50,222 nucleotides of DNA from Methyloversatilis sp. (GTDB lineage: Bacteria; Pseudomonadota; Gammaproteobacteria; Burkholderiales; Rhodocyclaceae): contig JAEUNO010000040.1 of the NCBI GenBank assembly GCA_016791045.1, positions 1-50,222 on the forward strand. The letters run 5' to 3'. Shown one piece after another: positions 32,859 through 40,803 of the stretch. Position 1 is the stretch's first letter; every line of letters starts with the position of its first letter. The notes below the pieces were generated by a model. It saw only the letters and a list, made by a program, of their open reading frames with translations. It did not search any database and was not told the origin of the DNA. Both the position numbers and the translations under genes were made by a program.

Positions 32859-33578
32859 ATGAACAACAGCGAAGCGGGCATGATCGAGGCGGTGGCGCAG
32901 GGCGTCAATGCGCCCGGTGTCGTCAAGGACGTGCTGTTCAAGGACATCGGTCTCAAGATCGGGGACCGGCTCATTCTCGAACCGCCGCCGAAGCTCGGCG
33001 AACAGCTTGGCATGGTCAAGCTGATCGGCTACGTCAATGATGTGAGTGTGCTGGTGACGATGCCCGACACGCGCGCGTGGGCGGGCCCGCCGATCGAGGG
33101 CGACGAATTTGCGGTGCGCGCGTTTTCGGGCCGCCATGCCTACGGCTTCTCGACCACGGTGGGCAAGCGCTCGGTCAATCCCTTTGAATACCTGCACCTG
33201 CAGTTTCCCCGGCGCATCACGATGCGCCAGATACGCAATGCGGAGCGGATTGCCACCACCATCAGCGCGCGCGTGCTCGACGGCGCCCAGCCGGTGTCGA
33301 CTACGGTGACCAACCTCAGCGCCACCGGTGCCGAAGTGCTTGCCTGGGATCCGCCGCGTGTCATCGGGGAAACGATCTCCCTGGAATTGATTCTCGACAT
33401 CCACAAGGTGCGGACGCGTGTGGTGGTGAGCGCAACCATCCGCAACACGCACGACATCGTCGACACGGGTGAGGCGGCTTACGGCGTCGAGTTTTCCGAC
33501 GTCAACGCCCAGACCAATATCTTCCTGAAGAGCTTCGTTTACCAGAATCTCGTGGAGCAGCCGCATAAGCGCCTGTAA
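32859..33578 (+). CDS. PilZ/YcgR-type c-di-GMP-binding protein, copy 1
   Basis: The 239-residue protein has an N-terminal YcgR-like (PilZN) domain with KDIGLKIGDRLILEPPPKLG. A C-terminal PilZ domain shows RQIRNAERIATTISARV followed by NLSATGAEV, fitting the c-di-GMP motif RxxxR...D/NxSxxG. Such proteins couple c-di-GMP to motility or surface behaviour. It is 32 residues into its longest frame; the ATG at 32859 was chosen because homology to copy 2 begins just after it. A nearly parallel second copy follows at 33699. A terminator separates them. Confidence 0.85.
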   Translation: MNNSEAGMIEAVAQGVNAPGVVKDVLFKDIGLKIGDRLILEPPPKLGEQLGMVKLIGYVNDVSVLVTMPDTRAWAGPPIEGDEFAVRAFSGRHAYGFSTTVGKRSVNPFEYLHLQFPRRITMRQIRNAERIATTISARVLDGAQPVSTTVTNLSATGAEVLAWDPPRVIGETISLELILDIHKVRTRVVVSATIRNTHDIVDTGEAAYGVEFSDVNAQTNIFLKSFVYQNLVEQPHKRL

Positions 33579-33635
33579 GTCGATTGACGCCTCGATCTGG
33601 ACCTGGTCCAGGATGTATTACACTGCTGTTTCAGG

Positions 33636-33670
33636 AAAATGCCACGCAGGAGTGCTGTGGCATTTTTTTT
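33636..33670 (+). terminator. Rho-independent terminator between the two PilZ-type genes
   Basis: AAAATGCCAC (33636-33645) pairs with GTGGCATTTT (33657-33666) and runs into eight T (33663-33670). It is the clearest terminator on the plus strand in this window and suggests the second copy has its own promoter, unless read-through occurs. Confidence 0.9.
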
Positions 33671-33698
33671 GTCACGCAAGAACTGCCATGGCGAAATC

Positions 33699-34418
33699 AT
33701 GAATCGAGCGGGTCAGACAGCTGCACTTCCGTTTGCTGCGGAGGCAGCCGTCGAGAATGCGGATAAAGGCATACCCTTCAAGGATATCGGCATGAAGGTG
33801 GGTGACCGCCTGATCGTCGAGCCACCCCCGAAGCTGGGCGAGCAGGCGGCGGTCGTCAGGCTGATCGGCTATGTTAACGATCTCAGCCTGCTGGTGACCA
33901 TGCCGGATACGCGCAACTGGTCGGGCGCGCCGATCGAGGGCGATGCCTTTTCGGTACGCGCGTTCTCGGGCCGTCACGCCTATGGTTTCCTGACGGCCGT
34001 CGAAAAGCGCATCGTCACTCCGTTCGAATACCTGCACCTGCGTTTCCCGCGCCAGATCACGATGCGGCAGATCCGCAACGCGGAACGGATAGCCACCCGG
34101 CTGAACGCGCGGATTCTCGAAAGCACGCAGCCGGTGCCGGCGGTGGTGACCAATCTGAGTGCCAGTGGCGCCGAACTGCGTATCGCCGGCGCGACCCGCC
34201 GCGTGACCGATGCGCTGGCCATCGAATTGATCCTCGAAGTGCACGAAGTGCGCACCCCGGTGCTGGTGAATGCCGTGATCCGCAACGTCAGCGAGGTCGC
34301 GGACGCCGACGGATTCAACTACGGTGTGCAGTTCGTCGATGTGAATCCGCAGGTCAATATTTTCCTGAAGAGCTTCGTCTACCAGAATCTGGTGGAACAG
34401 CCGCACAAGCGGCTGTGA
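33699..34418 (+). CDS. PilZ/YcgR-type c-di-GMP-binding protein, copy 2
   Basis: The 239-residue paralogue is the same length as copy 1. KDIGMKVGDRLIVEPPPKLG, SVRAFSGRHAYGF, ITMRQIRNAERIATR and NLSASGAEL are shared, and the final NIFLKSFVYQNLVEQPHKRL is identical in both copies. The PilZ residues RNAER and NLSASG are intact, so c-di-GMP binding is plausible. The N-terminal 25 residues differ. The ATG at 33699 lies only 28 bases after the terminator T-run, so its promoter would overlap the terminator or lie inside copy 1. Confidence 0.85.
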   Translation: MNRAGQTAALPFAAEAAVENADKGIPFKDIGMKVGDRLIVEPPPKLGEQAAVVRLIGYVNDLSLLVTMPDTRNWSGAPIEGDAFSVRAFSGRHAYGFLTAVEKRIVTPFEYLHLRFPRQITMRQIRNAERIATRLNARILESTQPVPAVVTNLSASGAELRIAGATRRVTDALAIELILEVHEVRTPVLVNAVIRNVSEVADADGFNYGVQFVDVNPQVNIFLKSFVYQNLVEQPHKRL

Positions 34419-34530
34419 CGAGCGGGTCCGCTGCCCGGCGCAGATCGGCCGGCGTCAGCGGGCGCCGATAGGCGAGAACCGCGCTTGCGTTGTACTGTCA
34501 TGTCTGTCGAGGACAACAGGAACCGCAGTC

Positions 34531-34875
34531 ATGGAACGTCAAAGGCACACCACCCACATGCAAGCCGCGCCAGCCGGGCCTTTTGCAAAGCTGTTCGCAG
34601 CGCTGGCCGGTGTGGTCCTGCTGGTGCTCGGACTGATGTTTTCCGTGGTGATCATTGCGGTCGCAATCGCCTTCGGTCTGGTGATATGGGGCTGGATGTG
34701 GTGGAAGACACGTGCGCTGCGCCAGCAGATGCGCGAACAGATGGAAGCCCGCATGGCGGCCGGAGAGGGCGCGCCGGCGATGTATTCCGACGATGACGGA
34801 TCGCAGTCCAGCGGGCGCGTGATCGAAGGTGAGGTCATCCGCACCGACGATCCACCTCGACCGCCCGAGCGCTGA
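34531..34875 (+). CDS. Small inner-membrane protein of unknown function
   Basis: The 114-residue protein has two close hydrophobic stretches (AALAGVVLLVLGLMFSVVII and AVAIAFGLVIWGWMWW, about 24-58) and a charged cytoplasmic tail with RALRQQMREQMEARM and an acidic end. No domain is recognised. AGGA lies upstream of the ATG at 34531 at a long distance, so the start could be the Met at residue 10. It lies 72 bases before the mscS-type gene and could share its transcript. Confidence 0.65.
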   Translation: MERQRHTTHMQAAPAGPFAKLFAALAGVVLLVLGLMFSVVIIAVAIAFGLVIWGWMWWKTRALRQQMREQMEARMAAGEGAPAMYSDDDGSQSSGRVIEGEVIRTDDPPRPPER

Positions 34876-34947
34876 TCGCGCGCCTTGCTGCGCCGGGCTG
34901 CCTGCCCTGAGGTCCGCCTTCACTTCAACGTCTTTCCGGAACAGTCC

Positions 34948-36051
34948 ATGACAGAGTTCGTCCATCGCGTCGGCCTGGGTTTTCTTGCCGAGCCCTGGAT
35001 CACCCGCATCGTCATCATCCTGGCGGTCACGGCAGCAGCCAGCCTGCTGGCCGAATTCCTGCTGCGCCACGTCCGTCGTGTCACGGTACGTACGGTCAAT
35101 GTCTGGGATGACGCGCTGGTGGGCTGTGCGAGCCGGCCCACGCTGGTCGTGATCTGGCTCATCGGGCTGTCGCTGGCCGTTGACATCCTGCGACGCCACG
35201 TCGATGAACCCTTCCTCGAATACGTGGTGCCGTTGCGCAACATCGGCATCGTTCTCTGCCTTGGCTGGTTTCTGCTGCGCTTCATCGGGCGGGTCAGCGA
35301 GAACATCGTCGCCTCGCGACTGGTACGCGGCGACGAGATCGATCGCACCACGGTCGACGCGCTGAGCAAGCTGGGACGGCTGGTCGTGGTGGTGTCGGCG
35401 CTGCTGCTGTGCCTGCAGACGCTCGGAGTCAGCATCGCCGGTGTGCTGACGCTGGGTGGCATCGGCGGCATCGCGGTGGGCTTCGCCGCCAAGGACCTGC
35501 TGGCCAATTTCTTCGGCGGACTCACCATCTATCTCGATCGGCCCTTCAGCGTCGGCGAATGGATACGTTCGCCCGACAAGGCGATCGAAGGCACCGTGGA
35601 GTACATCAGCTGGCGCCACACGCGCGTGCGCGCCTTCAACAAGAACCCGATCTACGTGCCGAACGCGCTGTTCACCACCATCGTGGTGGAAAACCCCTCG
35701 CGCATGACCAACCGGCGCATCCGCGAAGTGGTCGGCGTCCGTTACGACGACCTGCCGAAGATGGCCGCCATCGTGAACGACATCCGGGCCATGCTGCAGA
35801 CGCACCCCGACATCGATGCCACGCAGACGCTGATCGTCAATTTCAACGCCTTCGCCGCATCGTCGCTCGACATCCTGATCTACACCTTCACCCGGACCAC
35901 CGTGTGGGTCGAGTACCACATGGTCAAGCAGGATGTGCTGCTGAAGATCGCCGACATCATTGCCGCACACGGCGCACAGATCGCCTTTCCGACGCAGACG
36001 CTGCATGTCGACCTTGAGCCATTGCCGCCGGACGCTGCAGCACCCGCTTGA
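34948..36051 (+). CDS. Mechanosensitive channel of the MscS family
   Basis: The 367-residue protein protects against osmotic downshock by forming a heptameric channel. Four transmembrane segments precede the pore-lining helix GVLTLGGIGGIAVGFAAKDL then LANFFGGLTI (about 165-195). The MscS beta domain then shows LDRPFSVGEWIRSPDKAIEG and NKNPIYVPNALFTTIVVENP, and a C-terminal alpha-beta part follows. The extended N-terminus (about five helices) makes it longer than E. coli MscS. CCGGA precedes the ATG at 34948. Its stop codon lies inside the palindrome that precedes nnrS. Confidence 0.9.
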   Translation: MTEFVHRVGLGFLAEPWITRIVIILAVTAAASLLAEFLLRHVRRVTVRTVNVWDDALVGCASRPTLVVIWLIGLSLAVDILRRHVDEPFLEYVVPLRNIGIVLCLGWFLLRFIGRVSENIVASRLVRGDEIDRTTVDALSKLGRLVVVVSALLLCLQTLGVSIAGVLTLGGIGGIAVGFAAKDLLANFFGGLTIYLDRPFSVGEWIRSPDKAIEGTVEYISWRHTRVRAFNKNPIYVPNALFTTIVVENPSRMTNRRIREVVGVRYDDLPKMAAIVNDIRAMLQTHPDIDATQTLIVNFNAFAASSLDILIYTFTRTTVWVEYHMVKQDVLLKIADIIAAHGAQIAFPTQTLHVDLEPLPPDAAAPA

Positions 36052-36061
36052 TCCGGATCAA
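36048..36061 (+). promoter_or_regulatory. Perfect FNR/Anr/Dnr-type box ahead of nnrS
   Basis: TTGATCCGGATCAA is a perfect match to TTGAT-N4-ATCAA and overlaps the stop codon of the mscS-type gene. It is the core of a longer perfect palindrome spanning 36043-36066, followed by TTTT, which could also act as a terminator for mscS. Its centre is 41.5 bases upstream of a start near 36096, the classic class II activator position. Confidence 0.7.
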
Positions 36062-36083
36062 GCGGGTTTTGAAGACGGGGTTT

Positions 36084-36106
36084 AAGATATACATAAAATG
36101 TATGTT
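36084..36106 (+). promoter_or_regulatory. NsrR-type operator ahead of nnrS
   Basis: The minus strand reads AACATACATTT-T-ATGTATATCTT, matching 18 of 23 positions (N counted) of the 11-1-11 NsrR consensus. It has a perfect inner inverted repeat ATACAT/ATGTAT. It covers the probable -10 element (TAAGAT at 36083-36088) and start, as a repressor site would. nsrR itself is the second gene downstream, so autoregulation is likely. Binding is inferred. Confidence 0.65.
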
Positions 36107-36144
36107 CAACCCGGTCTTCAACATCCAACCTCCGGAGCCCGATC

Positions 36145-37392
36145 ATGGCCACCCTGCTGTCCATACAGGAAGCGGAACAGCCCCTGCCGCATGCGCCTTC
36201 GTGGTCGTCCTTTCTTGAACTCGGTTTTCGCCCGGTCTATCTGGCCGGCGCGCTGTGGGCGCTGATCGCGGTCGGGTTGTGGATCTTCGCGCCGCACTGG
36301 CTGAACGGCCCGCTCGCCGGCGTGGCCTGGCACGCACATGAAATGCTGTGGGGCTTCGTGGCCACCATCGCGGTCGGTTTCCTGATGACGGCCGGCGCCG
36401 CCTGGACCGGCATCAATCCGGTGCAGGGCCGCGCGCTGGCGATCCTGTGCGCACTGTGGCTGGTGGCGCGGCTGGGCTTTCTCGCCGGAGACGGGACACC
36501 GTTCCTGATCGCCACCCTGGCCGAACTGCTGTTCTTCGCGCTTGCCGCGGCGGCACTGCTGCGCGCCGTCGTCGTGTCGCGCAATGCCCGCAACTATGGC
36601 GTCCCGCTGCTGCTGCTTGCCCTCGGCGTGTCCGATGCCCTGTTCCTGCTGGCCGCGCATGACGGCGATCCTGCGCTGCTGATGCGCCCGTTCAATGCGG
36701 GCCTGCTCATCATGACGCTGATCGCGCTGCTGGTGGCACGCCGGGTCATTCCGTTCTTCGCCATGCGCGCCGTCCCGGGTCTGCAGATTCCGATGCAGCT
36801 GCGCAGCGGCCACCTCCAGCTCGGCGCCAGCGGCATCGCCGTGGTGTGCCTGCTGGCCGATCTGCCGATCGTGCAGGCACTGGCGCTGGCGGTCGCCGGT
36901 GCGCTGTCGCTGCAGCACTGGCTCAGCTGGAAACCGCAGGCCGTGCTGCGCAAGCCGCTGCTGTGGATCCTGTATCTGGGCTACCTGTCGCTCGGCGTCG
37001 GCCTGCTGCTTGCCGCGGCATCCGTCGCGGGCTTCGGTGCGCGTCCGGCGCTGCACATTCACGTGATCGCGATGGGCGGCTTTTCGCTGCTCATCATCGG
37101 CATGATCACGCGCACCGCACTCGGACACCTCGGGCGTCCGCTGGAAACCGATCGCAGCATGGTCGCCAGCTACGGGCTGGTGATCGCGGCCACCGTGCTC
37201 AGGCTGCTCGCGCTGCAGCCATCCGCCGCCGCCCTCCACCTGCTGCATGTTGCCGCGCTGCTCTGGGTGGCGGCATTCGCGCTCTATCTGTGGCGCTTCG
37301 TGCCGATGATGATCCGGCCGCGTGCCGATCGTCCGGCGCCGGCCGCCGCTCCGCTGGCCGCGCCTGTGACCATCGTCCGCCCGGGGCGCTGA
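36145..37392 (+). CDS. nnrS: NnrS family haem/copper membrane protein
   Basis: The 415-residue polytopic protein (about 12 membrane spans) is from the NnrS family, which protects against nitric oxide under denitrifying conditions. Family features are FRPVYLAGALWALIAVG, HAHEMLWGFVATIAVGFLMT, AAWTGINPVQGRALA, VIPFFAMRAVPG and HIHVIAMGGFSLLIIGMITR then TALGHLGRPL, with conserved histidines as likely metal/haem ligands. The ATG at 36145 follows CCTCCGGAG. It starts an operon with nsrR and is preceded by FNR- and NsrR-type sites. Confidence 0.92.
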   Translation: MATLLSIQEAEQPLPHAPSWSSFLELGFRPVYLAGALWALIAVGLWIFAPHWLNGPLAGVAWHAHEMLWGFVATIAVGFLMTAGAAWTGINPVQGRALAILCALWLVARLGFLAGDGTPFLIATLAELLFFALAAAALLRAVVVSRNARNYGVPLLLLALGVSDALFLLAAHDGDPALLMRPFNAGLLIMTLIALLVARRVIPFFAMRAVPGLQIPMQLRSGHLQLGASGIAVVCLLADLPIVQALALAVAGALSLQHWLSWKPQAVLRKPLLWILYLGYLSLGVGLLLAAASVAGFGARPALHIHVIAMGGFSLLIIGMITRTALGHLGRPLETDRSMVASYGLVIAATVLRLLALQPSAAALHLLHVAALLWVAAFALYLWRFVPMMIRPRADRPAPAAAPLAAPVTIVRPGR

Positions 37393-37395
37393 ATC

Positions 37396-37836
37396 ATGCG
37401 TCTGACGACCATGACCGATTACGCGCTGCGCCTGTTGATGTACGTGGGCCAGCATCCGGGCCGGCTGTGCACGATTGCCGAAGTCGCGCACGCGCATCAG
37501 GTGTCGGTGGCGCACCTGATGAAGGTGACCCATCAGCTCGGGCTGGCCGGCTGGATCGAAACCGTCCGCGGCAAGGGCGGCGGCATGCGGCTCGCGCACG
37601 CGCCCGAAGCGATCGGTCTCGGTGCGGTGGTGCGCAGCGTGGAACCCGACTTCAGACTGGTTGAATGCCTCGATGGCGGTGGTCACTGCCTGCTGCAGGG
37701 CGGTTGCCGGCTGGCCGGGATATTCGATGACGCCCTGCAGGATTTCCTGGCCCGCCTGGACCGCCACACGCTGGCCGACATCCTGCCGCCGGGCGTCCCC
37801 GGGATTGCCCTGCCAACCTTGCAGAGAGTGTCGTGA
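37396..37836 (+). CDS. nsrR: NO-sensing Rrf2-family repressor NsrR
   Basis: The 146-residue Rrf2 regulator has an N-terminal winged helix (MRLTTMTDYALRLLMYVGQH, VSVAHLMKVTHQLGLAGWIE, TVRGKGGGMRLA) and cluster cysteines Cys91, Cys98 and Cys104 (ECLDGGGHCLLQGGC). Their spacing is close to that of E. coli NsrR (91, 96, 102), which holds the NO-sensitive iron-sulphur cluster. The HLMKV and VRGKGGG segments separate it from IscR. It lies three bases after nnrS and is coupled by one base to the next gene. It probably represses the operon from the site at 36084-36106. Confidence 0.9.
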   Translation: MRLTTMTDYALRLLMYVGQHPGRLCTIAEVAHAHQVSVAHLMKVTHQLGLAGWIETVRGKGGGMRLAHAPEAIGLGAVVRSVEPDFRLVECLDGGGHCLLQGGCRLAGIFDDALQDFLARLDRHTLADILPPGVPGIALPTLQRVS

Positions 37837-38135
37837 TGCCGACCGAAGACACGCTGCGGGCCGCGCTGCACACGGTGGCAGACCCGGAACTCGTCGAAAG
37901 CATCGTCGAACTGGGCCTCGTCAAGTCGATGGCCATCGGTGAGGCCGGCGTCGATGTGGTGCTGATTCCGACCAGCGCGACCTGCCCGATGGGCGAGCTG
38001 ATCATCGAAGACGCGACGTCGGCATTGCGCGCCGTCTGCCCGCCGGGCTGGATCGTTCAGGTCGAATTCGACTGGGATTGCGCGTGGCACCCCGGCCGCA
38101 TGAGCCCGGCCCTGCGGGAGCGATTCGGATGGTGA
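37836..38135 (+). CDS. DUF59/MIP18-type metal-sulfur cluster assembly protein
   Basis: The 99-residue protein has the DUF59 pattern: a DPEL motif near residue 16 (VADPELVESIVELGLVKSM), IPTSATCPMGELIIEDA with the conserved Cys, and a C-terminal VEFDWDCAWHPGRMS like PaaD/SufT. Relatives help assemble or repair iron-sulphur clusters. Being in an NsrR operon, it may repair clusters damaged by NO; this is inferred. The ATG at 37836 overlaps the nsrR stop by one base, and its own stop overlaps the next gene. Confidence 0.85.
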   Translation: MPTEDTLRAALHTVADPELVESIVELGLVKSMAIGEAGVDVVLIPTSATCPMGELIIEDATSALRAVCPPGWIVQVEFDWDCAWHPGRMSPALRERFGW

Positions 38136-39205
38136 GTGCGACAATGCCAGCGATCTGGCGCTCCGGCATCGCGCTCTGTGCGCTGCTGGCGCTGTCCGGC
38201 ATGCTGGCCGGCATCGCCGCCGGTCTGGCGCGTTTCGGCGTGTCGATCCCGTCGGCGCCGGTCGCGCTGCACGGGGCGGTGATGATCTGCGCCGTCTTCG
38301 GCACCGTCATTTCGCTCGAGCGCGCGGTGGCGCTGCAGCGTCTGCCCGGCCTGCTGTCGCCCCTGGCGGCGGGACTCGGCGGGCTGGCCGCGTGGGCGCT
38401 CGGCTCGGTGGTCGCGGCACAGGTGCTCTGGGCCATCGCCGCTGCAGGACTGGTGCTGCTCTACATCCATGCCGGACTTAGCCGCGCGTGGTCGCTGCAC
38501 CTCGGGGTTGAAATGGCGGGTGCTGCGTGCTGGCTGATCGGTGTGCTCGTCTGGGCGGCCGGTGACCTGTCGGCGGCCGTCATGAGCTGGGTCGCCTTTC
38601 TCGTGCTGACCATCGCCGGCGAACGCCGCGAGCTGATGCAGATGATCCGCCTGCCGCGCATCGCCCGCGTGCTGTTCGTGCTGGTGGTGGTCATGGTGCT
38701 GCTGTCGGTCGTCCTGTCACCGGTGCGGGCGGGCCTCGCATCGCTGCTGCTATGGCTGGCCTGCGCGCTGCTCGCGCTGTGGCTGCTGCGCTGGGACATG
38801 GCGCCGCGCAAGTGGTCGGCACCCGGCTGGCCCGGCCATGTCGCGCAGTGCCTGACGGTCGGCTATGTGTGGCTGCTGGTCGGTGCGCTGCTCGGGCTGT
38901 ACGGCGTGCTGTCACCGGGCCCGTTGCCCGCGGCCGGATTGCACGCCGTGCTGCTCGGCTTCGTGCTGGCCATGGTGTTCGGCCACGCGCCCATCATGCT
39001 GCCGGCACTGCTGCGCCTGCGACCGGTGTATTCGGCCTGGGCGCGGGTACCGCTGTGGCTGCTGGCAGCCAGCCTGCTGCTGCGCCTCGGTGCCAGCCCG
39101 TCCGGCGACCTGTCTGCGCTGGCACTGGCCGGCATCGGACATGCGCTGGCCATCGTGCTGTTCGGCGCCGTGATGGTCGCAGCGGTCCGGCGCAAACTGT
39201 CATGA
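38129..39205 (+). CDS. Polytopic membrane protein of the nnrS operon
   Basis: The 358-residue protein has about eleven membrane spans. Recognisable pieces are PSAPVALHGAVMICAVFGTV then ISLERAVAL, LVLTIAGERRELMQMIRLPR and LHAVLLGFVLAMVFGHAPIM then LPALLRLRP. Conserved-looking His (LHGAVM, FGHAPIM) could bind metal or haem, reminiscent of NnrS. I do not recognise a named family. The ATG at 38129 overlaps the DUF59 gene by seven bases, so it belongs to the NO-response operon. Function unknown. Confidence 0.78.
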   Translation: MVSATMPAIWRSGIALCALLALSGMLAGIAAGLARFGVSIPSAPVALHGAVMICAVFGTVISLERAVALQRLPGLLSPLAAGLGGLAAWALGSVVAAQVLWAIAAAGLVLLYIHAGLSRAWSLHLGVEMAGAACWLIGVLVWAAGDLSAAVMSWVAFLVLTIAGERRELMQMIRLPRIARVLFVLVVVMVLLSVVLSPVRAGLASLLLWLACALLALWLLRWDMAPRKWSAPGWPGHVAQCLTVGYVWLLVGALLGLYGVLSPGPLPAAGLHAVLLGFVLAMVFGHAPIMLPALLRLRPVYSAWARVPLWLLAASLLLRLGASPSGDLSALALAGIGHALAIVLFGAVMVAAVRRKLS

Positions 39206-39275
39206 TGCAGTCCGGGCGTATCCCCTTCGTTCCCCTTGTTGTTCCCATGCTCACTCCACCTTGCGGAGACCTCCC

Positions 39276-39677
39276 TTGACAGCGACTTTCGACGGCCTGA
39301 TCGCGGCCATGCGCGAAGAACCCGAACCGCAGCGACTGCTGATGGTATTCACCGTGGCCGAACTGCCCGACGACGCCTCGGCCGAGGAGCGCGCGCGCTT
39401 CGAAGCCGGACAGGGCGGCGCACTGGTGCCCTACGTCTGCGTGGACAAGACGCTCGACGAGTTGTCGGGTTTCGCGGCCCTGCTCGAGGAATCTGCCGCC
39501 TTCGATACGCCGTGGGCCATCGTGTTCGTGGCCGCGCTGGCCGGGCGCGACGGCCGGGCGCCCGCCAGCGCGGATGCCGACGCGCCGCTGGAAAGCATGA
39601 TCACCGCGATCCGCACCGGCCGCCTCGACAAGCTGATCGCCTTCGACCGCACGGGTGAAGCCGTCGATGTCGGCTGA
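39276..39677 (+). CDS. Conserved small protein of nnrS operons
   Basis: The 133-residue soluble acidic protein includes FDGLIAAMREEPEPQRLLMV, FTVAELPDDASAEERARFEA then GQGGALVPYVCVDKTLDEL, and AIVFVAALAGRDGRAP. Homologues often carry the label ribonucleotide reductase subunit alpha, which the sequence does not support: it is far too short and has no RNR motifs. I chose the TTG at 39276 because GGAG lies eight bases upstream; another TTG at 39261 is in frame. It lies 70 bases after the membrane protein gene. Function unknown. Confidence 0.72.
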   Translation: MTATFDGLIAAMREEPEPQRLLMVFTVAELPDDASAEERARFEAGQGGALVPYVCVDKTLDELSGFAALLEESAAFDTPWAIVFVAALAGRDGRAPASADADAPLESMITAIRTGRLDKLIAFDRTGEAVDVG

Positions 39678-39701
39678 GCGACATGGCGACACGCGTGCCG
39701 C

Positions 39702-40106
39702 ATGGACCTGATCGACCTGTATCCGCTGGCGCGACAGGTCCACATCGGACTGGTCGTTGCGAGTGGATCGCTGTTCGCGCTGCGCGGCATCGGCGTGCTG
39801 TCGGGCGCGCGCTGGAGCATGCAGCGCAGCGTGCGCATCGCGAGCCAGATCATCGATGCCGGCCTGCTGATGGCCGCGCTGTCGCTGCTTGCCATGCTGC
39901 AGCTGAATCCGTTCGCCGTACCCTGGCTGGCGACCAAGCTGGCATTGCTGGCGGTCTATATCGTGCTGGGCAGCCTTGCGCTGAAACGCGCGCGCAGCGC
40001 GCGGGCGCGCCTCGTGTGCTTCATCGCCGCACTGCTGACCTTCGCCTTCATGCTGGGTGTGGCGCACGCGCATCATCCGCTCGGGCTGTTGCACGGGCTG
40101 GCGTGA
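39702..40106 (+). CDS. SirB2 family membrane protein
   Basis: The 134-residue protein has four transmembrane segments: VHIGLVVASGSLFALRGIGV, IASQIIDAGLLMAALSLLAM, ATKLALLAVYIVLGSLALKR and CFIAALLTFAFMLGVAHAHH. This matches SirB2, whose function is unknown. A histidine-rich end (HAHHPLG) may bind metal. It lies 24 bases after the preceding small gene and probably ends the nnrS-nsrR transcript. Confidence 0.8.
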   Translation: MDLIDLYPLARQVHIGLVVASGSLFALRGIGVLSGARWSMQRSVRIASQIIDAGLLMAALSLLAMLQLNPFAVPWLATKLALLAVYIVLGSLALKRARSARARLVCFIAALLTFAFMLGVAHAHHPLGLLHGLA

Positions 40107-40131
40107 GACCGGATCTGCCCGGGCGTTGAAC

Positions 40132-40791
40132 ATGGATGCGCATACCGATCTGCCGGACTGGCGGCGCACCGAACGGCAGCGACTGATCGCCGCGCGCGAG
40201 GGCGTGCCGGCCGGGCAGCGTGCCGCCCGCAACGGGGTGATCACCGCCTTGCTGGACCAGGGCTTTCCGGCGTTGCGCCGGCTGATCGTCGGTTTCTGCT
40301 GGCCCTACCGCGGCGAATTCGATGCGCGCTTCCTGATCCGTACCTTGCGCAGCACCGGTGCACGCGCCGCGCTGCCCGATGTGGCAGCGCGCGCGACGCC
40401 GCTGGTGTTCCGCGAATGGTGGCCCGGCGTGGCTATGACGAAGCGGGTGTTCGACCTTCCGGTGCCGGACGGCACGGCGGTCGTGCAGCCGCAGGCGCTG
40501 CTGATTCCGCTGGTCGGGTTCGATGAGCGCGGCTTCAGGCTGGGCTATGGCGGCGGCTATTTCGACCGTACGCTGGCCGCGCAGGCCGTCCAGCCACTCC
40601 GGATCGGCATCGGCTTCGAACTGTCGCGCATGCCCACCATCCATCCGCAGCCGCACGATGTGGCCATGGATTTCATCGTCACCGAAGCCGGGATCCACAG
40701 CGTCGGCACCGGTGGACTCGAACGCATCGATGCCGGTGCATGTGCGCACCGTGCGCAGGTCCTCTTCGACGAACGTTTCTCTGCTGAATAG
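40132..40791 (+). CDS. 5-formyltetrahydrofolate cyclo-ligase
   Basis: The 219-residue enzyme converts 5-formyl-THF to 5,10-methenyl-THF with ATP. It shows the family motif Gly138-Tyr-Gly-Gly-Gly-Tyr-Phe-Asp-Arg146 (GYGGGYFDR), RRTERQRLIAAREGVP at the start and PQALLIPLVGFDERG ahead of the motif. Length is normal. Named ygfA/fau/fthC in different organisms. It lies 25 bases after the SirB2 gene and 12 bases before the ravA-type gene. Confidence 0.93.
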   Translation: MDAHTDLPDWRRTERQRLIAAREGVPAGQRAARNGVITALLDQGFPALRRLIVGFCWPYRGEFDARFLIRTLRSTGARAALPDVAARATPLVFREWWPGVAMTKRVFDLPVPDGTAVVQPQALLIPLVGFDERGFRLGYGGGYFDRTLAAQAVQPLRIGIGFELSRMPTIHPQPHDVAMDFIVTEAGIHSVGTGGLERIDAGACAHRAQVLFDERFSAE

Positions 40792-40803
40792 CGATTGGCT
40801 GTC

